This document shows, piece by piece, positions 46,445 to 54,808 of a stretch of DNA of 64,000 bases. The DNA lies in NCBI GenBank assembly GCA_016000195.1, contig JAECRO010000007.1:22528-86527 (forward strand), read 5' to 3'. A program made the position numbers and the translations under genes. Source of the DNA: Burkholderiales bacterium. Its GTDB lineage: Bacteria; Pseudomonadota; Gammaproteobacteria; Burkholderiales; Burkholderiaceae_C. The notes under the pieces were generated by a model. The model ran no database searches. It was not told the origin of the DNA and saw only the letters and a list, made by a program, of their open reading frames with translations. Position 1 is the stretch's first letter, and the number at the start of each line of letters is the position of its first letter.

Positions 46445-47203
46445 ATGACGACTCAACACCTTTACCTGCTCACTGGCGCATCGCGCGGCATGGGACTTTC
46501 CATGGCGCTCCAGCTGATGGCGCCAAGCCATACCCTGCTGTGCATCTCGCGCACCGAACAGCCCGCGCTGGCCCGGCACGCCCAGCAGGCGGGCGCCACC
46601 CTGCTGCAGTGGTGCCACGACCTGGCCGACAGCAGCACGCTCGGCCCACGGCTTGAAAGCTGGCTGCGCGAACAGGGCTGCACGGCCTGGCGCAGCGCCA
46701 CGCTCATTAACAATGCCGGCGTCATTGCGCGCATCGGCCCGCTGAGCCAGGCCGATCCGGCCAATCTTGCGCAGGCCCTGCGCGTCGGGCTGGAGGCGCC
46801 CATGCTGCTGACGGCGGCATTTTTGCGGGCCACCGAAGGCTGGCCTGCCGAACGCAGGGTGCTCAACATTTCGTCGGGTTTGGGCCGCAGGCCGATGGCG
46901 TCGCAGGCCGCCTATTGCGCAGCCAAGGCCGGCATGGACCATTTCACGCGCTGCCTGGCACTCGAAGAAGCGCTCAAGCCCGGTGGCGCAAAAGTCTGCT
47001 CGCTGGCGCCCGGCGTGGTCGACACCGGCATGCAGCTTCAGCTGCGCAGCGCGGACCCGGCGGACTTTCCTGACCAGGGCAGCTTTGCGCGCCTTAAAAC
47101 CGGCGGCCAGCTGACCTCGCCCGACGAAGCGGCCCGGCGCGTGCTGGCCTGCCTGGCGCGGCCCGGCTTTGGCGCGCAGCCGGTCGCCGATGTCCGGGAC
47201 TAA
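46445..47203 (+). CDS. short-chain dehydrogenase/reductase
   Basis: A 252-residue NAD(P)H oxidoreductase. Cofactor motif TGASRGMG, NNAG, catalytic Ser in NISSGLG and YCAAK are present. The layout resembles sepiapterin/benzil reductases. ATG 46436 could add three residues. Substrate unknown. Confidence 0.88.
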   Translation: MTTQHLYLLTGASRGMGLSMALQLMAPSHTLLCISRTEQPALARHAQQAGATLLQWCHDLADSSTLGPRLESWLREQGCTAWRSATLINNAGVIARIGPLSQADPANLAQALRVGLEAPMLLTAAFLRATEGWPAERRVLNISSGLGRRPMASQAAYCAAKAGMDHFTRCLALEEALKPGGAKVCSLAPGVVDTGMQLQLRSADPADFPDQGSFARLKTGGQLTSPDEAARRVLACLARPGFGAQPVADVRD

Positions 47204-47214
47204 AAACCGATCCT

Positions 47215-47447
47215 CCTAGAAACGGCGGTTGGATGCGCCTGCCAGTGCCGTGAGCGGGGTGCCAGGCAAGGCGAGACGACGCGGCGGGTACTGCCCGCAA
47301 GGAGGAGCAACGCTGCATGGCGCGCCGAGCGCGGTGCTGGCAGGTGCATAGCGCTCGCACCCACAAGGTGAACGCCATCGAAGCCATCAAGCGTTGATTT
47401 CATGCGGCTTGGCAAGGGATGCAAAGCGGTCAACTGCCGTTTCTAGG
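47215..47447. mobile_element. MITE-like 233-bp element with 17-bp terminal inverted repeats
   Basis: Left end CCTAGAAACGGCGGTTG (47215-47231) and right end CAACTGCCGTTTCTAGG (47431-47447) are reverse complements with one mismatch. The inside has no supported ORF. It sits between the convergent SDR and ppk2 genes, one base from the ppk2 stop codon. No flanking target-site duplication is obvious. Confidence 0.65.
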
Positions 47448-47448
47448 A

Positions 47449-48378
47449 TCAATACACCTCGGGCACCACGATGTCCTGCGGCACCGGCTGGCGCACGTAA
47501 TCGTCGTGGCGAATCCGCTCGGGCAGCACCACCGGCGGATGCTCGGTTTCCTGGTAGGGCATTTGCGCCAGCAGATGGTGGATGCAGTTCAGCCGGGCTT
47601 TTTTCTTGTCATCGGCCTGCACCACCCACCATGGCGCCTCGGGAATATGCGTGCGCTCCAGCATGATTTCCTTGGCCTTGGTGTATTCCTCCCAGCGGCG
47701 GCGCGACTCCAGGTCCATCGGACTGAGCTTCCACTGCTTGAGCGGGTCGTGGATGCGGCCAAGAAAGCGTAAATTCTGCTCATCGTCGGAAATCGAGAAC
47801 CAGTACTTGATGATCTGCACGCCCGAGCGCACCAGCATTTTTTCAAACTCCGGCACGGTGCGAAAAAACTCTTCGTACTGCGCATCGGTGCAAAAGCCCA
47901 TGACCCGTTCCACGCCGGCGCGGTTGTACCAGCTGCGGTCGAACAGCACCATTTCACCGGCGGCCGGCAAGTGCGCGACATAACGCTGAAAGTACCACTG
48001 CGTGCGCTCCCGGTCGCTGGGCGCCGGCAGCGCCGCCACCCGGCAGATCCGTGGATTCAGGCGCTGGGTAATCCGCTTGATGACGCCGCCCTTGCCGGCG
48101 GCATCGCGTCCCTCAAACAGGATGACCACCTTGTGGCCGGTGGCAATCACCCAGTCCTGCAGCTTGACCAGCTCGCCCTGCAGGCGAAACAGCTCGCGGA
48201 AATACTGGCGGCGGCGCTCGCGGTCCTGGGCTTTTTCCTGCTCGCTGAGGCTCAAGGCCTGATCGCCGGCCAGCTCGGCGACCGTGCGGTCCTCAAGCTC
48301 CATCTCCAGTTCTTCGTCATAGCTGTCGATCAGGTCGTTACGGATTCGCCGTATCACCTCTTCGTCAATTGAGTTCAT
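47449..48378 (-). CDS. ppk2: polyphosphate kinase 2 (class I)
   Basis: Transfers phosphate between polyphosphate and nucleotides, mainly phosphorylating NDPs. The 309 residues contain Walker A FEGRDAAGKGGVIKR, Walker B LFDRSWYNRAGVE and the lid region DLESRRRWEEYTKAKEIML. A charged helical N-terminus of about 50 residues precedes the kinase. Its 3' end abuts the MITE-like element. Confidence 0.93.
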   Translation of the reverse strand: MNSIDEEVIRRIRNDLIDSYDEELEMELEDRTVAELAGDQALSLSEQEKAQDRERRRQYFRELFRLQGELVKLQDWVIATGHKVVILFEGRDAAGKGGVIKRITQRLNPRICRVAALPAPSDRERTQWYFQRYVAHLPAAGEMVLFDRSWYNRAGVERVMGFCTDAQYEEFFRTVPEFEKMLVRSGVQIIKYWFSISDDEQNLRFLGRIHDPLKQWKLSPMDLESRRRWEEYTKAKEIMLERTHIPEAPWWVVQADDKKKARLNCIHHLLAQMPYQETEHPPVVLPERIRHDDYVRQPVPQDIVVPEVY

Positions 48379-48500
48379 GGCGCGCTCCGGGGAAACTGGA
48401 AGTTGATTGGACCCGCCAGCGTACCGATACGGTATTTCAGTCTGATGAAAAAGTAAATCGCATGCGGGAAAAAATTGAACCGGATTGTTTCGGCGCCATG

Positions 48501-48556
48501 GTGCTACTTTTTATATAGCACTCAGCACAGGCCCGGCATGCGCCAGGCACTGATTC
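48501..48556 (+). repeat. copy of the 55-60 bp interspersed repeat
   Basis: GTGCTACTTTTTATATAGCAC core (a longer perfect hairpin here), followed by TCAGCACAGGCCCGGCATGCG. It lies between ppk2 and the DUF465 gene. Confidence 0.6.
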
Positions 48557-48582
48557 AATGCCTCAAATACTGCATGGACCGG

Positions 48583-48822
48583 CTAATCAGCCTTCAGTAT
48601 CTGGTAAATCCCGTCCTTGAGTTCGAGCCGTTTTTTCTTCAGCACTTCCAGCGCGTCATCGGCAATGGCGGTCTTGCCCTGCTCGTATTGGGTAATCGTG
48701 TGATTGTGCGCATCGTAGTGTTCGCAAAGGGTCGAGAAATGCGCGTCAGACGCCTTGAGGCCATTCATTTTTTCAAGGTACTGGGGAAACTCATGCGCCA
48801 GATCGTGATTCATCAATTCCAT
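48583..48822 (-). CDS. YdcH/DUF465 family protein
   Basis: A 79-residue helical protein: ELMNHDLAHEFPQYLEKMNGLK and LKKKRLELKDGIYQIL match the DUF465 coiled-coil family. Function unknown. ATG 48822 has AAGGAG six bases upstream. Probably read with uspA upstream on the same strand. Confidence 0.87.
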   Translation of the reverse strand: MELMNHDLAHEFPQYLEKMNGLKASDAHFSTLCEHYDAHNHTITQYEQGKTAIADDALEVLKKKRLELKDGIYQILKAD

Positions 48823-48870
48823 GACAACTCCTTCTCGGGGGACTGCAAACTCAACAAAAAGCCTACTCGC

Positions 48871-49308
48871 TTACTCGCGCACCACCAGCACCGACAGGTG
48901 GGCGTGCGACAGCACCTGGGCCGTGACGCTGCCCAGCACCAGTTTTTCAAGGCCACGGCGGCCGTGCGAACCCATGACCACCAGGTCGGCACCGACGGAC
49001 TCCGCCGCATCCAAAATAGCCTGGTAGACCGAATTTCCCTCGACCACGGAGCCTTTGACGGCTATGCCGTGGGCCTCGAAAACCTGCCGGGCGGTGTTGA
49101 TGGCCTCATCGGCTTCCGCCTTGGCGGCGCTGAGGTATTCGGCCTGGCCATAGGAAAATTCGGCGCCCACGCCGGTGAAGGCATAGGGGTCGATGGCATA
49201 AATCAGCGTCACATCGCTTTGGAACGCCGTGGCAATGCCCAGCGCCTTGTCGATGGCGTGACGCGCCGTGGGTGAACCGTCAACCGGAACCAGAATGTGC
49301 TTGAACAT
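48871..49308 (-). CDS. universal stress protein UspA family
   Basis: A 145-residue cytosolic stress protein. ILVPVDGSPTARHAIDKAL at the N-terminus and the ATP-binding GSHGRRGLEKLVLGSVTAQVL are intact, so it likely binds ATP. Induction in response to growth arrest is family knowledge. Confidence 0.93.
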   Translation of the reverse strand: MFKHILVPVDGSPTARHAIDKALGIATAFQSDVTLIYAIDPYAFTGVGAEFSYGQAEYLSAAKAEADEAINTARQVFEAHGIAVKGSVVEGNSVYQAILDAAESVGADLVVMGSHGRRGLEKLVLGSVTAQVLSHAHLSVLVVRE

Positions 49309-49379
49309 ATTGCCCTTTCCTTGTCATGCAAAAAACTTTCCCGCGCCAGTCCGTCTGTCCTGACCGGCCTTGCCGCCGC

Positions 49380-49661
49380 TCAAGGCTCGATCTTCACGCC
49401 TTTCCAGAAAGCGACATATCCCCTGATGTTGTCGGCCTCGGGCCTGGGGTCGGGGTAATACCAGGCGGCATCGGTATTCATCTCGCCATTGACCAGCAGC
49501 GAGTAGTAGCTGGCCTGCCCTTTCCATGAGCACATGGTGTGGTGGTTGCTGAACGTCACATGCTCGCGGTTGAGTGAACTTTCAGGGAAATAGTGGTTGC
49601 CTTCAAGCACCACGGTGTCATCGCTTTGCGCAATGACGGCGCCATTCCAGATTGCCTTCAT
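49380..49661 (-). CDS. DUF427 domain protein
   Basis: A 93-residue protein: KAIWNGAVIAQSDDTVVLEGNHYFP and SWKGQASYYSLLVNG are DUF427 hallmarks. The fold is known but function is not. ATG 49661 follows AAGGAGCAAAA; the longer frame to 49709 lacks family support. Confidence 0.9.
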   Translation of the reverse strand: MKAIWNGAVIAQSDDTVVLEGNHYFPESSLNREHVTFSNHHTMCSWKGQASYYSLLVNGEMNTDAAWYYPDPRPEADNIRGYVAFWKGVKIEP

Positions 49662-49762
49662 TTTTGCTCCTTGCCTAGTGTTCGTTTGATCTTCGCATAT
49701 TGCTGGCACAAAGCGAACCGCCGGGCGCTACAGGCCGCTATCCGGCCCTGGCGGCCTGCGCA

Positions 49763-50251
49763 TCACCTGTCATGACCATTGCCGTGGCCATTGCCATTGC
49801 CATGACCGTTGCCATGGACTTTTTCGTGCTCCCTGCCGTGCTTGTTGCCCTGGCGGTCGCCGTAATCGTTGTCGTGGTTGCGGTAGTCGTTCCCGCCGCG
49901 GCGCTGTTCATAGCGGTCGTCGCCCTGCACCCTGACGAAGTAAACCTGGCGGTTGCAGGCGTTGTACCGGGCGCAATGCTTTGACCATTTCTTGGCATGG
50001 CCGGGCGGCACATGCAAATACAGCGGCGGCTGCTGCACAAGCACCGGCGGACGCTGAATAATGACCGGCTGCGCGTAAATCAGGGGCGGCGGCGGCGCAT
50101 TGCCGATTTCGATGCGGCCATAAACGCCCGGCGCCAGGGCGCCCTCCACCGTTGCATTGGCGTAGGGAGTGGCCGCCTGGGCAGCAGCGCCCAGCAGCGC
50201 CGACAGGACAACGAGCCCCGCCATCAGCAGGGGTTTGGCATTTTTTTTCAT
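49763..50251 (-). CDS. exported protein with His/Gly/Asn-rich tail
   Basis: A 162-residue protein with a signal peptide (about 1-27, ending GAAAQA). The middle has a proline-rich segment (QPVIIQRPPVLVQQPP) and HVPPGHAKKWSKHCARYNACNR with two cysteines. The last 40 residues are low-complexity (HGNGHGNGNGHGNGH), which could bind metal. Family not recognised with confidence. Confidence 0.8.
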   Translation of the reverse strand: MKKNAKPLLMAGLVVLSALLGAAAQAATPYANATVEGALAPGVYGRIEIGNAPPPPLIYAQPVIIQRPPVLVQQPPLYLHVPPGHAKKWSKHCARYNACNRQVYFVRVQGDDRYEQRRGGNDYRNHDNDYGDRQGNKHGREHEKVHGNGHGNGNGHGNGHDR

Positions 50252-50563
50252 GGTTTCTTTCTTGTGCGGATGTGCGTGTCTGGATTCATCGGGCCGGTCG
50301 TGGCACGACGGGGTTCTGCGGCAGGCAGACCCTGAGCCGCCATGGCCAGCCTGGGTTTTAGTTGTAACAGGCGCCACGCCTCTCTAGCGTAGGATAAGGT
50401 GACAATTGCAAGCAAACATTTCACGCACAAGCGCCCGGGTTTTCAGGCGCCGCGCAGACACACTTTACCTAGCCGCCCTAATCTGTCGCTGTCAGGGCCT
50501 TATCCGTAAAACCGCCCGACTTGCGACAAAATCTCCCATCCCTTTCAAGCCTGGATTTTCCAA
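50252..50563 (+). other. divergent intergenic region upstream of hemN
   Basis: Carries the leaders of hemN (+) and the exported protein gene (-). No FNR-type palindrome was found although hemN is often oxygen-regulated. Nothing else is recognised. Confidence 0.5.
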
Positions 50564-51955
50564 ATGACTTCTCCCCTGCCCGATATCGAACTGTCCGAAG
50601 CACTGATCCGCAAGTTCGACAAGCTCGGGCCGCGCTATACCTCCTACCCGACCGCTGACCGCTTCCACACCGGCTTTACCGAGCAGTCCTGCCTGGACCA
50701 CCTCGCGCAGCGCGCCGGCAAGCCCGGCAACCCGCCGCTGTCGATCTATGTGCATCTGCCGTTTTGCGAATCGCTGTGCTATTTTTGCGCCTGCAACAAG
50801 ATCATCACCAAGGAGCACGGCCGGGTCGCCGAATACCTGCGCTACCTCGACAAGGAAATGGCGCTGGTCGCCGCGCAGATCGGCCCCGACCGCAAGGCGG
50901 TTCAGCTGCACCTGGGCGGCGGCACGCCGACCTTCTTCAACGCCGACGAACTCGGCCAGCTGATGGCCATGCTGCGCCGGCATTTCGATTTCACGCCGGA
51001 TGCCGAACTCGGCGTTGAGATTGACCCGCGCACCGTCGGCGAAGGCACGATGGCGATGCTGGCCGGGCTGGGCTTTAACCGCAACAGCTTTGGCGTGCAG
51101 GATTTCGACCCGGCGGTGCAGCAGGCCGTCAACCGCATCCAGCCGCTGGAAATGGTCGAGAAAGCGGTCGAGGAAAGCCGCAAGGCCAACTTCCAGTCGG
51201 TCAATGCCGACCTGATCTACGGCCTGCCCAAGCAGACGCTGGAGAGCTTCGGCCGCACGCTGGACAGCCTGATCCGGCTGGCGCCCGACCGCATCGCGCT
51301 GTACAACTACGCGCACCTGCCCCGGCGCTTCAAGGCGCAGCGGCTGATTGTCGAGGCCGACCTGCCTTCGGCCGAAGAGCGGCTGCAGATCTTTTTGATG
51401 TCGATGCAGCGCCTGCTCGATGCCGGCTACGTCTATATCGGGCTCGATCACTTCTCGAAACCCGACGATGAGCTGAACAAGGCGCGGCTCAACAAAAGCC
51501 TGCACCGCAATTTCCAGGGCTACACCACGCGCGCCGAATGCGATCTTGTAGGCTTTGGCGTCTCGGCCATCAGCAAGGTCGGCAATTCGTACAGCCAGTC
51601 GGTGCGCACCGTCAACGCCTACTACGAACAGCTCGACCAGGGCCGCCTGCCGATTGAAAAAGGCTTTGAGCTGAGCCCGGACGACCTGCTCAGGCGCGAC
51701 ATCATCATGACGCTGATGTGCAGCGCGACTGTGGACATCGAGGCCATCAACCGCGACTACGGCATCGACTTCAACCGCTATTTCGCGCACGAGCTGAGCC
51801 TTTTGAAGCAGTACGAGGAAGCCGGGCTGATCACCATCGACCCGCAAGCCATCCGCGTCACGCCCAAAGGCCGGCTGTTTGTGCGCGCCAGCGGCATGGT
51901 GTTCGACAGCTACCTGACCCAGCCGACCACATCGACCTATTCGAAGCTGATCTGA
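50564..51955 (+). CDS. hemN: oxygen-independent coproporphyrinogen III oxidase
   Basis: Radical-SAM enzyme of haem synthesis that works without oxygen. The 463 residues include the cluster motif HLPFCESLCYFCACNK (C-x3-C-x2-C-x-C) and the glycine motif HLGGGTPTFF. Full length matches HemN rather than HemW. It supports haem supply for the cytochromes and bd oxidase under low oxygen. A hairpin follows. Confidence 0.96.
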   Translation: MTSPLPDIELSEALIRKFDKLGPRYTSYPTADRFHTGFTEQSCLDHLAQRAGKPGNPPLSIYVHLPFCESLCYFCACNKIITKEHGRVAEYLRYLDKEMALVAAQIGPDRKAVQLHLGGGTPTFFNADELGQLMAMLRRHFDFTPDAELGVEIDPRTVGEGTMAMLAGLGFNRNSFGVQDFDPAVQQAVNRIQPLEMVEKAVEESRKANFQSVNADLIYGLPKQTLESFGRTLDSLIRLAPDRIALYNYAHLPRRFKAQRLIVEADLPSAEERLQIFLMSMQRLLDAGYVYIGLDHFSKPDDELNKARLNKSLHRNFQGYTTRAECDLVGFGVSAISKVGNSYSQSVRTVNAYYEQLDQGRLPIEKGFELSPDDLLRRDIIMTLMCSATVDIEAINRDYGIDFNRYFAHELSLLKQYEEAGLITIDPQAIRVTPKGRLFVRASGMVFDSYLTQPTTSTYSKLI

Positions 51956-52003
51956 GGCTGCCGGCGGCCGCAAAAAGGCTGTTCCAATAGACGGTTTAAC
52001 GCA

Positions 52004-52036
52004 AAGCCCCGGGCGCCTGTCAGGCGCCCGGGGCTT
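52004..52036. terminator. strong hairpin after hemN
   Basis: AAGCCCCGGGCGCCTG and CAGGCGCCCGGGGCTT form a 16-bp perfect inverted repeat around one base. There is no T-run, so it may act as a rho-assisted or attenuating structure in front of yaeQ. Confidence 0.6.
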
Positions 52037-52055
52037 GCCACCCGAGAACGCGCCC

Positions 52056-52613
52056 ATGGCCATCAAAGCCACCATTCACAAAGCCCAACTGCAAATCGCC
52101 GACATGGACCGCGGCATCTATGGCGACCACAACGTCATCATTGCCCGCCATCCGTCCGAAACCGACGAACGCATGATGATCCGCCTGCTGGCGTTCGCGC
52201 TCAACGTCCCCGGCGACGACAAGCGCGGCAACCTTGAATTCGCCAAGGACTTGTGGGACGTTGACGAGCCGGCGCTCTGGCACAAGGACTACACCGACGC
52301 GGTGCTGCACTGGATTGATGTCGGCCAGCCCGACGACAAGCGCCTGATGCGCGCCGCCGGCCGGGCCGAACGCGTGAGCGTTTACAGCTTTTCCAGCAGC
52401 ACGCCGGTCTGGTGGAAAGGGATTGAAAGCAAGCTGACACGCGCCGCCAACCTGGTGGTCTGGCAAATTGAAGCGGCCCAGAGCCAGGCGCTGGCCAGGC
52501 TGGCCGAACGCGGCATGCAGCTGCAAATCACCATCCAGGACGGCACGGTGTGGATGAGCACGGCCAGCGATTCGGTCGAGATCACGCCGCGCCGGCTGAC
52601 CGCCGGCGGCTGA
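52056..52613 (+). CDS. yaeQ: YaeQ family protein
   Basis: A 185-residue protein of the YaeQ family (PD-(D/E)XK-like fold). Family segments are KATIHKAQLQIADMDRGIY, RHPSETDERMMIRLLAFAL and FAKDLWDVDEPALW. Biochemical role not established. ATG 52056 is used; the frame also opens further upstream inside the hairpin. Confidence 0.9.
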   Translation: MAIKATIHKAQLQIADMDRGIYGDHNVIIARHPSETDERMMIRLLAFALNVPGDDKRGNLEFAKDLWDVDEPALWHKDYTDAVLHWIDVGQPDDKRLMRAAGRAERVSVYSFSSSTPVWWKGIESKLTRAANLVVWQIEAAQSQALARLAERGMQLQITIQDGTVWMSTASDSVEITPRRLTAGG

Positions 52614-52676
52614 GCTGGCCAAAAGCGGCATGCACACCCGGCAGGAACCTTTCCCGCCATCGCCTATCATTTACCC

Positions 52677-53105
52677 ATGCGCCCTTTGCTCTTCGTCCTC
52701 ATGATCGCCGTGCTGCTGCTGCGCGGCTGGATGGGCGACGCGATGGCGAACGACATGGCGCTGGCGCCGCTGCAGCACCCGCACACGGCGTCCCAGCCAC
52801 AGCAATCCGCTACAAAAACAATAGCTGCTCACGCTCATGGAGAAAGCGCAAAGGCGCATTTCGATGCTGAATCGGCGGCCCAGGCGGCGCACGACTGCGC
52901 CGGACATGCGGCAAATGACAGCGCCCCGGCAGGGGCCGCGCACTGCCCCTCCTGCGACGCCTGCCAGACTTGCCACAGCGCGGCGCTGATCCCGGCCCGC
53001 ATGGACGCCAGCCCGGCGTTCGATCCGCGCACGCCGCCCTGCGCCAGGGCCGCCCGCTTTGCCAGCGCCGACGCAGCGCCCGGCCAAAAACCACCGATTT
53101 CCTGA
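52677..53105 (+). CDS. exported Cys/His-rich protein, DUF2946-like, probable copper-related
   Basis: A 142-residue protein with a signal peptide (MRPLLFVLMIAVLLLRGWMGDAM). The middle is His-rich and contains HCPSCDACQTCHSA with four cysteines, a likely metal-binding cluster. The overall pattern resembles DUF2946 proteins of copper operons. Bases 52809-52862 of the gene are a copy of the interspersed repeat, encoding ATKTIAAHAHGES. It is the first gene of the plus-strand copper set. Confidence 0.7.
   Translation: MRPLLFVLMIAVLLLRGWMGDAMANDMALAPLQHPHTASQPQQSATKTIAAHAHGESAKAHFDAESAAQAAHDCAGHAANDSAPAGAAHCPSCDACQTCHSAALIPARMDASPAFDPRTPPCARAARFASADAAPGQKPPIS
52809..52862 (+). repeat. interspersed repeat copy inside a coding region
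   Basis: GCTACAAAAACAATAGCTGCTCACGC...AAAGCGCAAAGGCGCATTT matches the intergenic repeat family but is read in frame within the 52677-53105 gene. Confidence 0.6.
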
Positions 53106-53219
53106 TTCCCAGGCCCGTATTGGGCCTGTACTTGCCTGCGGCACGGTCTTTTTCAAAGGCCGGTTTGCCGCCCACCGGCGATGCCCCGCATCGTCCCGCT
53201 TGTATTTCAGGAGATTTTT

Positions 53220-53564
53220 GTGAACTTCCCTTTCATGTCGAACGCGCCCGCCCGGCTGGCGCTGCTGGCCGCGCTGGCGCTGCCTGCCGTGGCTTATGTC
53301 GCCCCGGCGCAGGCCGTGCTTTACCCCACACCTGACCCGCAGCCGACCGCCCAGGCGGCCAGCCCGGACACGCCGGTTCCACCCGCGCTGTACCGCTCGG
53401 CGTTTGCCGGCCTTCCCACGGGGGTGGAACAAACCAGCGTGGACTGGAAAAAAGCCAATGCCGATGTCGGCCAGTTCAAACGCGGCCATGCCGATCTTTT
53501 GAAATGGGAGCAGGAGCAGGCCAAAGCCGCTCAGCCCCCGTTCAGCCCGGCCCCAACCCGTTGA
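53220..53564 (+). CDS. small exported protein of the copper cluster, function unknown
   Basis: A 114-residue protein with a signal peptide (about 1-36, ending APAQA). The mature part is Pro/Ala-rich followed by a conserved-looking YRSAFAGLPTGVEQTSVDWKKAN and a charged helix. GTG 53220 has GGAG six bases upstream; ATG 53235 is an alternative. It ends 8 nt before the TolC-type gene. Confidence 0.75.
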   Translation: MNFPFMSNAPARLALLAALALPAVAYVAPAQAVLYPTPDPQPTAQAASPDTPVPPALYRSAFAGLPTGVEQTSVDWKKANADVGQFKRGHADLLKWEQEQAKAAQPPFSPAPTR

Positions 53565-53572
53565 GGCGCACC

Positions 53573-54766
53573 ATGAACTTATTTTTGAACCCACGCGCCA
53601 CCCCGGCGCAACGCCTGGGCGCCATCGCCAGCGTCGTGCTGGCCCTGACAGGACAAGCGCTGGCGGCAACGCCCGATGCCGATGGCGGCGTGGCCGGCCT
53701 GCGGCAACTCGCCGCTGGCAAGGCCGTCGGGCTGGGCAGCGCCGCCGTGCCGATTCCCCGCCCCGGCGTGGACGCCACGGCAGAGGTCAACGAATTGCTG
53801 AAAGCACCGCTAACCGCCGAAGCCGCCGTGCGCATCGCCCTGCTGAACAACCCCGGCTGGCAGGCGTCGCTGGCCGGCGCCGGCGTCAGCATTTCAGACA
53901 CCGTGCGCGACAACCACCCGGCCAAGCTCAAGGCGCGGCAAGACCTCACGCGGCTGTCCGCGCAGGCGCGCAAGGCGTGGATCACGGCGGTGGCCGCCGC
54001 CCAGGGCGCGGCCACCTTGCGGCAGGCGCAGGAAACGGCGCAGGCCGCAGGCGAGCTGAGCCGGCGCATGACGCAGGTCGGCAACCTGAGCAAACTGCAG
54101 CAGGCCAAAGACCAGCTGCTGCTGTCCGAAGCCACGCTGCAGCTGGCCCGGGCGCAGCAGGCCGCGTTCAATGCGCGTGAACAGCTCATCACCCTGCTCG
54201 GCCTGTGGGGCGAACAAACCGGCTTTGCGCTGCCCGCCGAGCTGCCTGCGCTGCCGCCCGAAGCGCAGGAACTGCCCGATGTCGAAAGCCGGGCCGTGCG
54301 CGAACGCATGGAGCTGCACCTGGCCCAGGCCCGGTGGCAGCGCCAGCGGGCCAGCAGCCCGCGCCCGGCCAGCGCCGATGCCCTGTGGGACGCGATGGGC
54401 GACGCCGCCGGGGTGCGCGAGCTGGCCGTCAGCACGCGCAGCGAAGCGCGGCAGGTTTACAACAACTACCGCACGGCTTACGACGTGGCGCGCCACTACC
54501 AGAGCGAAGTGCTGCCGCTGCGCAAGTTCATCAACGACGAGACGGTGCTGCGCTACAACGGCATGCTGCTCAGCGTGTTCGACCTGCTGGCCGACAGCCG
54601 CGCGCAGGCGCTCAGCGCCAACAGCGCCATCGAAGCCCAGCGCGATTTCTGGCTGGCCGAGGCCGATTTGCAAACCCTGCTGGCGGGCGCGCCGGTGGCG
54701 CTGCCTTCCGGCGCTCAGGCGTCCAGCCCCTCCGGCGCTGCAGCCGCCGGCGCTGGCGCGCACTGA
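53573..54766 (+). CDS. TolC-family outer-membrane protein of the copper cluster
   Basis: A 397-residue outer-membrane efflux protein with a signal peptide (to about residue 31). The helical-hairpin stretches (about 120-210 and 300-380) are recognisable, though the first repeat looks shortened. No RND adaptor or pump gene is adjacent, so it may pair with a pump elsewhere or have another export role. It is next to a multicopper oxidase, as in some Cop/Pco-like clusters. Confidence 0.85.
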   Translation: MNLFLNPRATPAQRLGAIASVVLALTGQALAATPDADGGVAGLRQLAAGKAVGLGSAAVPIPRPGVDATAEVNELLKAPLTAEAAVRIALLNNPGWQASLAGAGVSISDTVRDNHPAKLKARQDLTRLSAQARKAWITAVAAAQGAATLRQAQETAQAAGELSRRMTQVGNLSKLQQAKDQLLLSEATLQLARAQQAAFNAREQLITLLGLWGEQTGFALPAELPALPPEAQELPDVESRAVRERMELHLAQARWQRQRASSPRPASADALWDAMGDAAGVRELAVSTRSEARQVYNNYRTAYDVARHYQSEVLPLRKFINDETVLRYNGMLLSVFDLLADSRAQALSANSAIEAQRDFWLAEADLQTLLAGAPVALPSGAQASSPSGAAAAGAGAH

Positions 54767-54808
54767 ACCCGTCCCCGCCACAACGATAAAAATCTCAAGG
54801 ATGTCTCC

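Noticed and set aside
47094..47433. Reading frames inside the 233-bp element
   Set aside because: They start in the neighbouring SDR gene or lack start signals and have no similarity to transposases.
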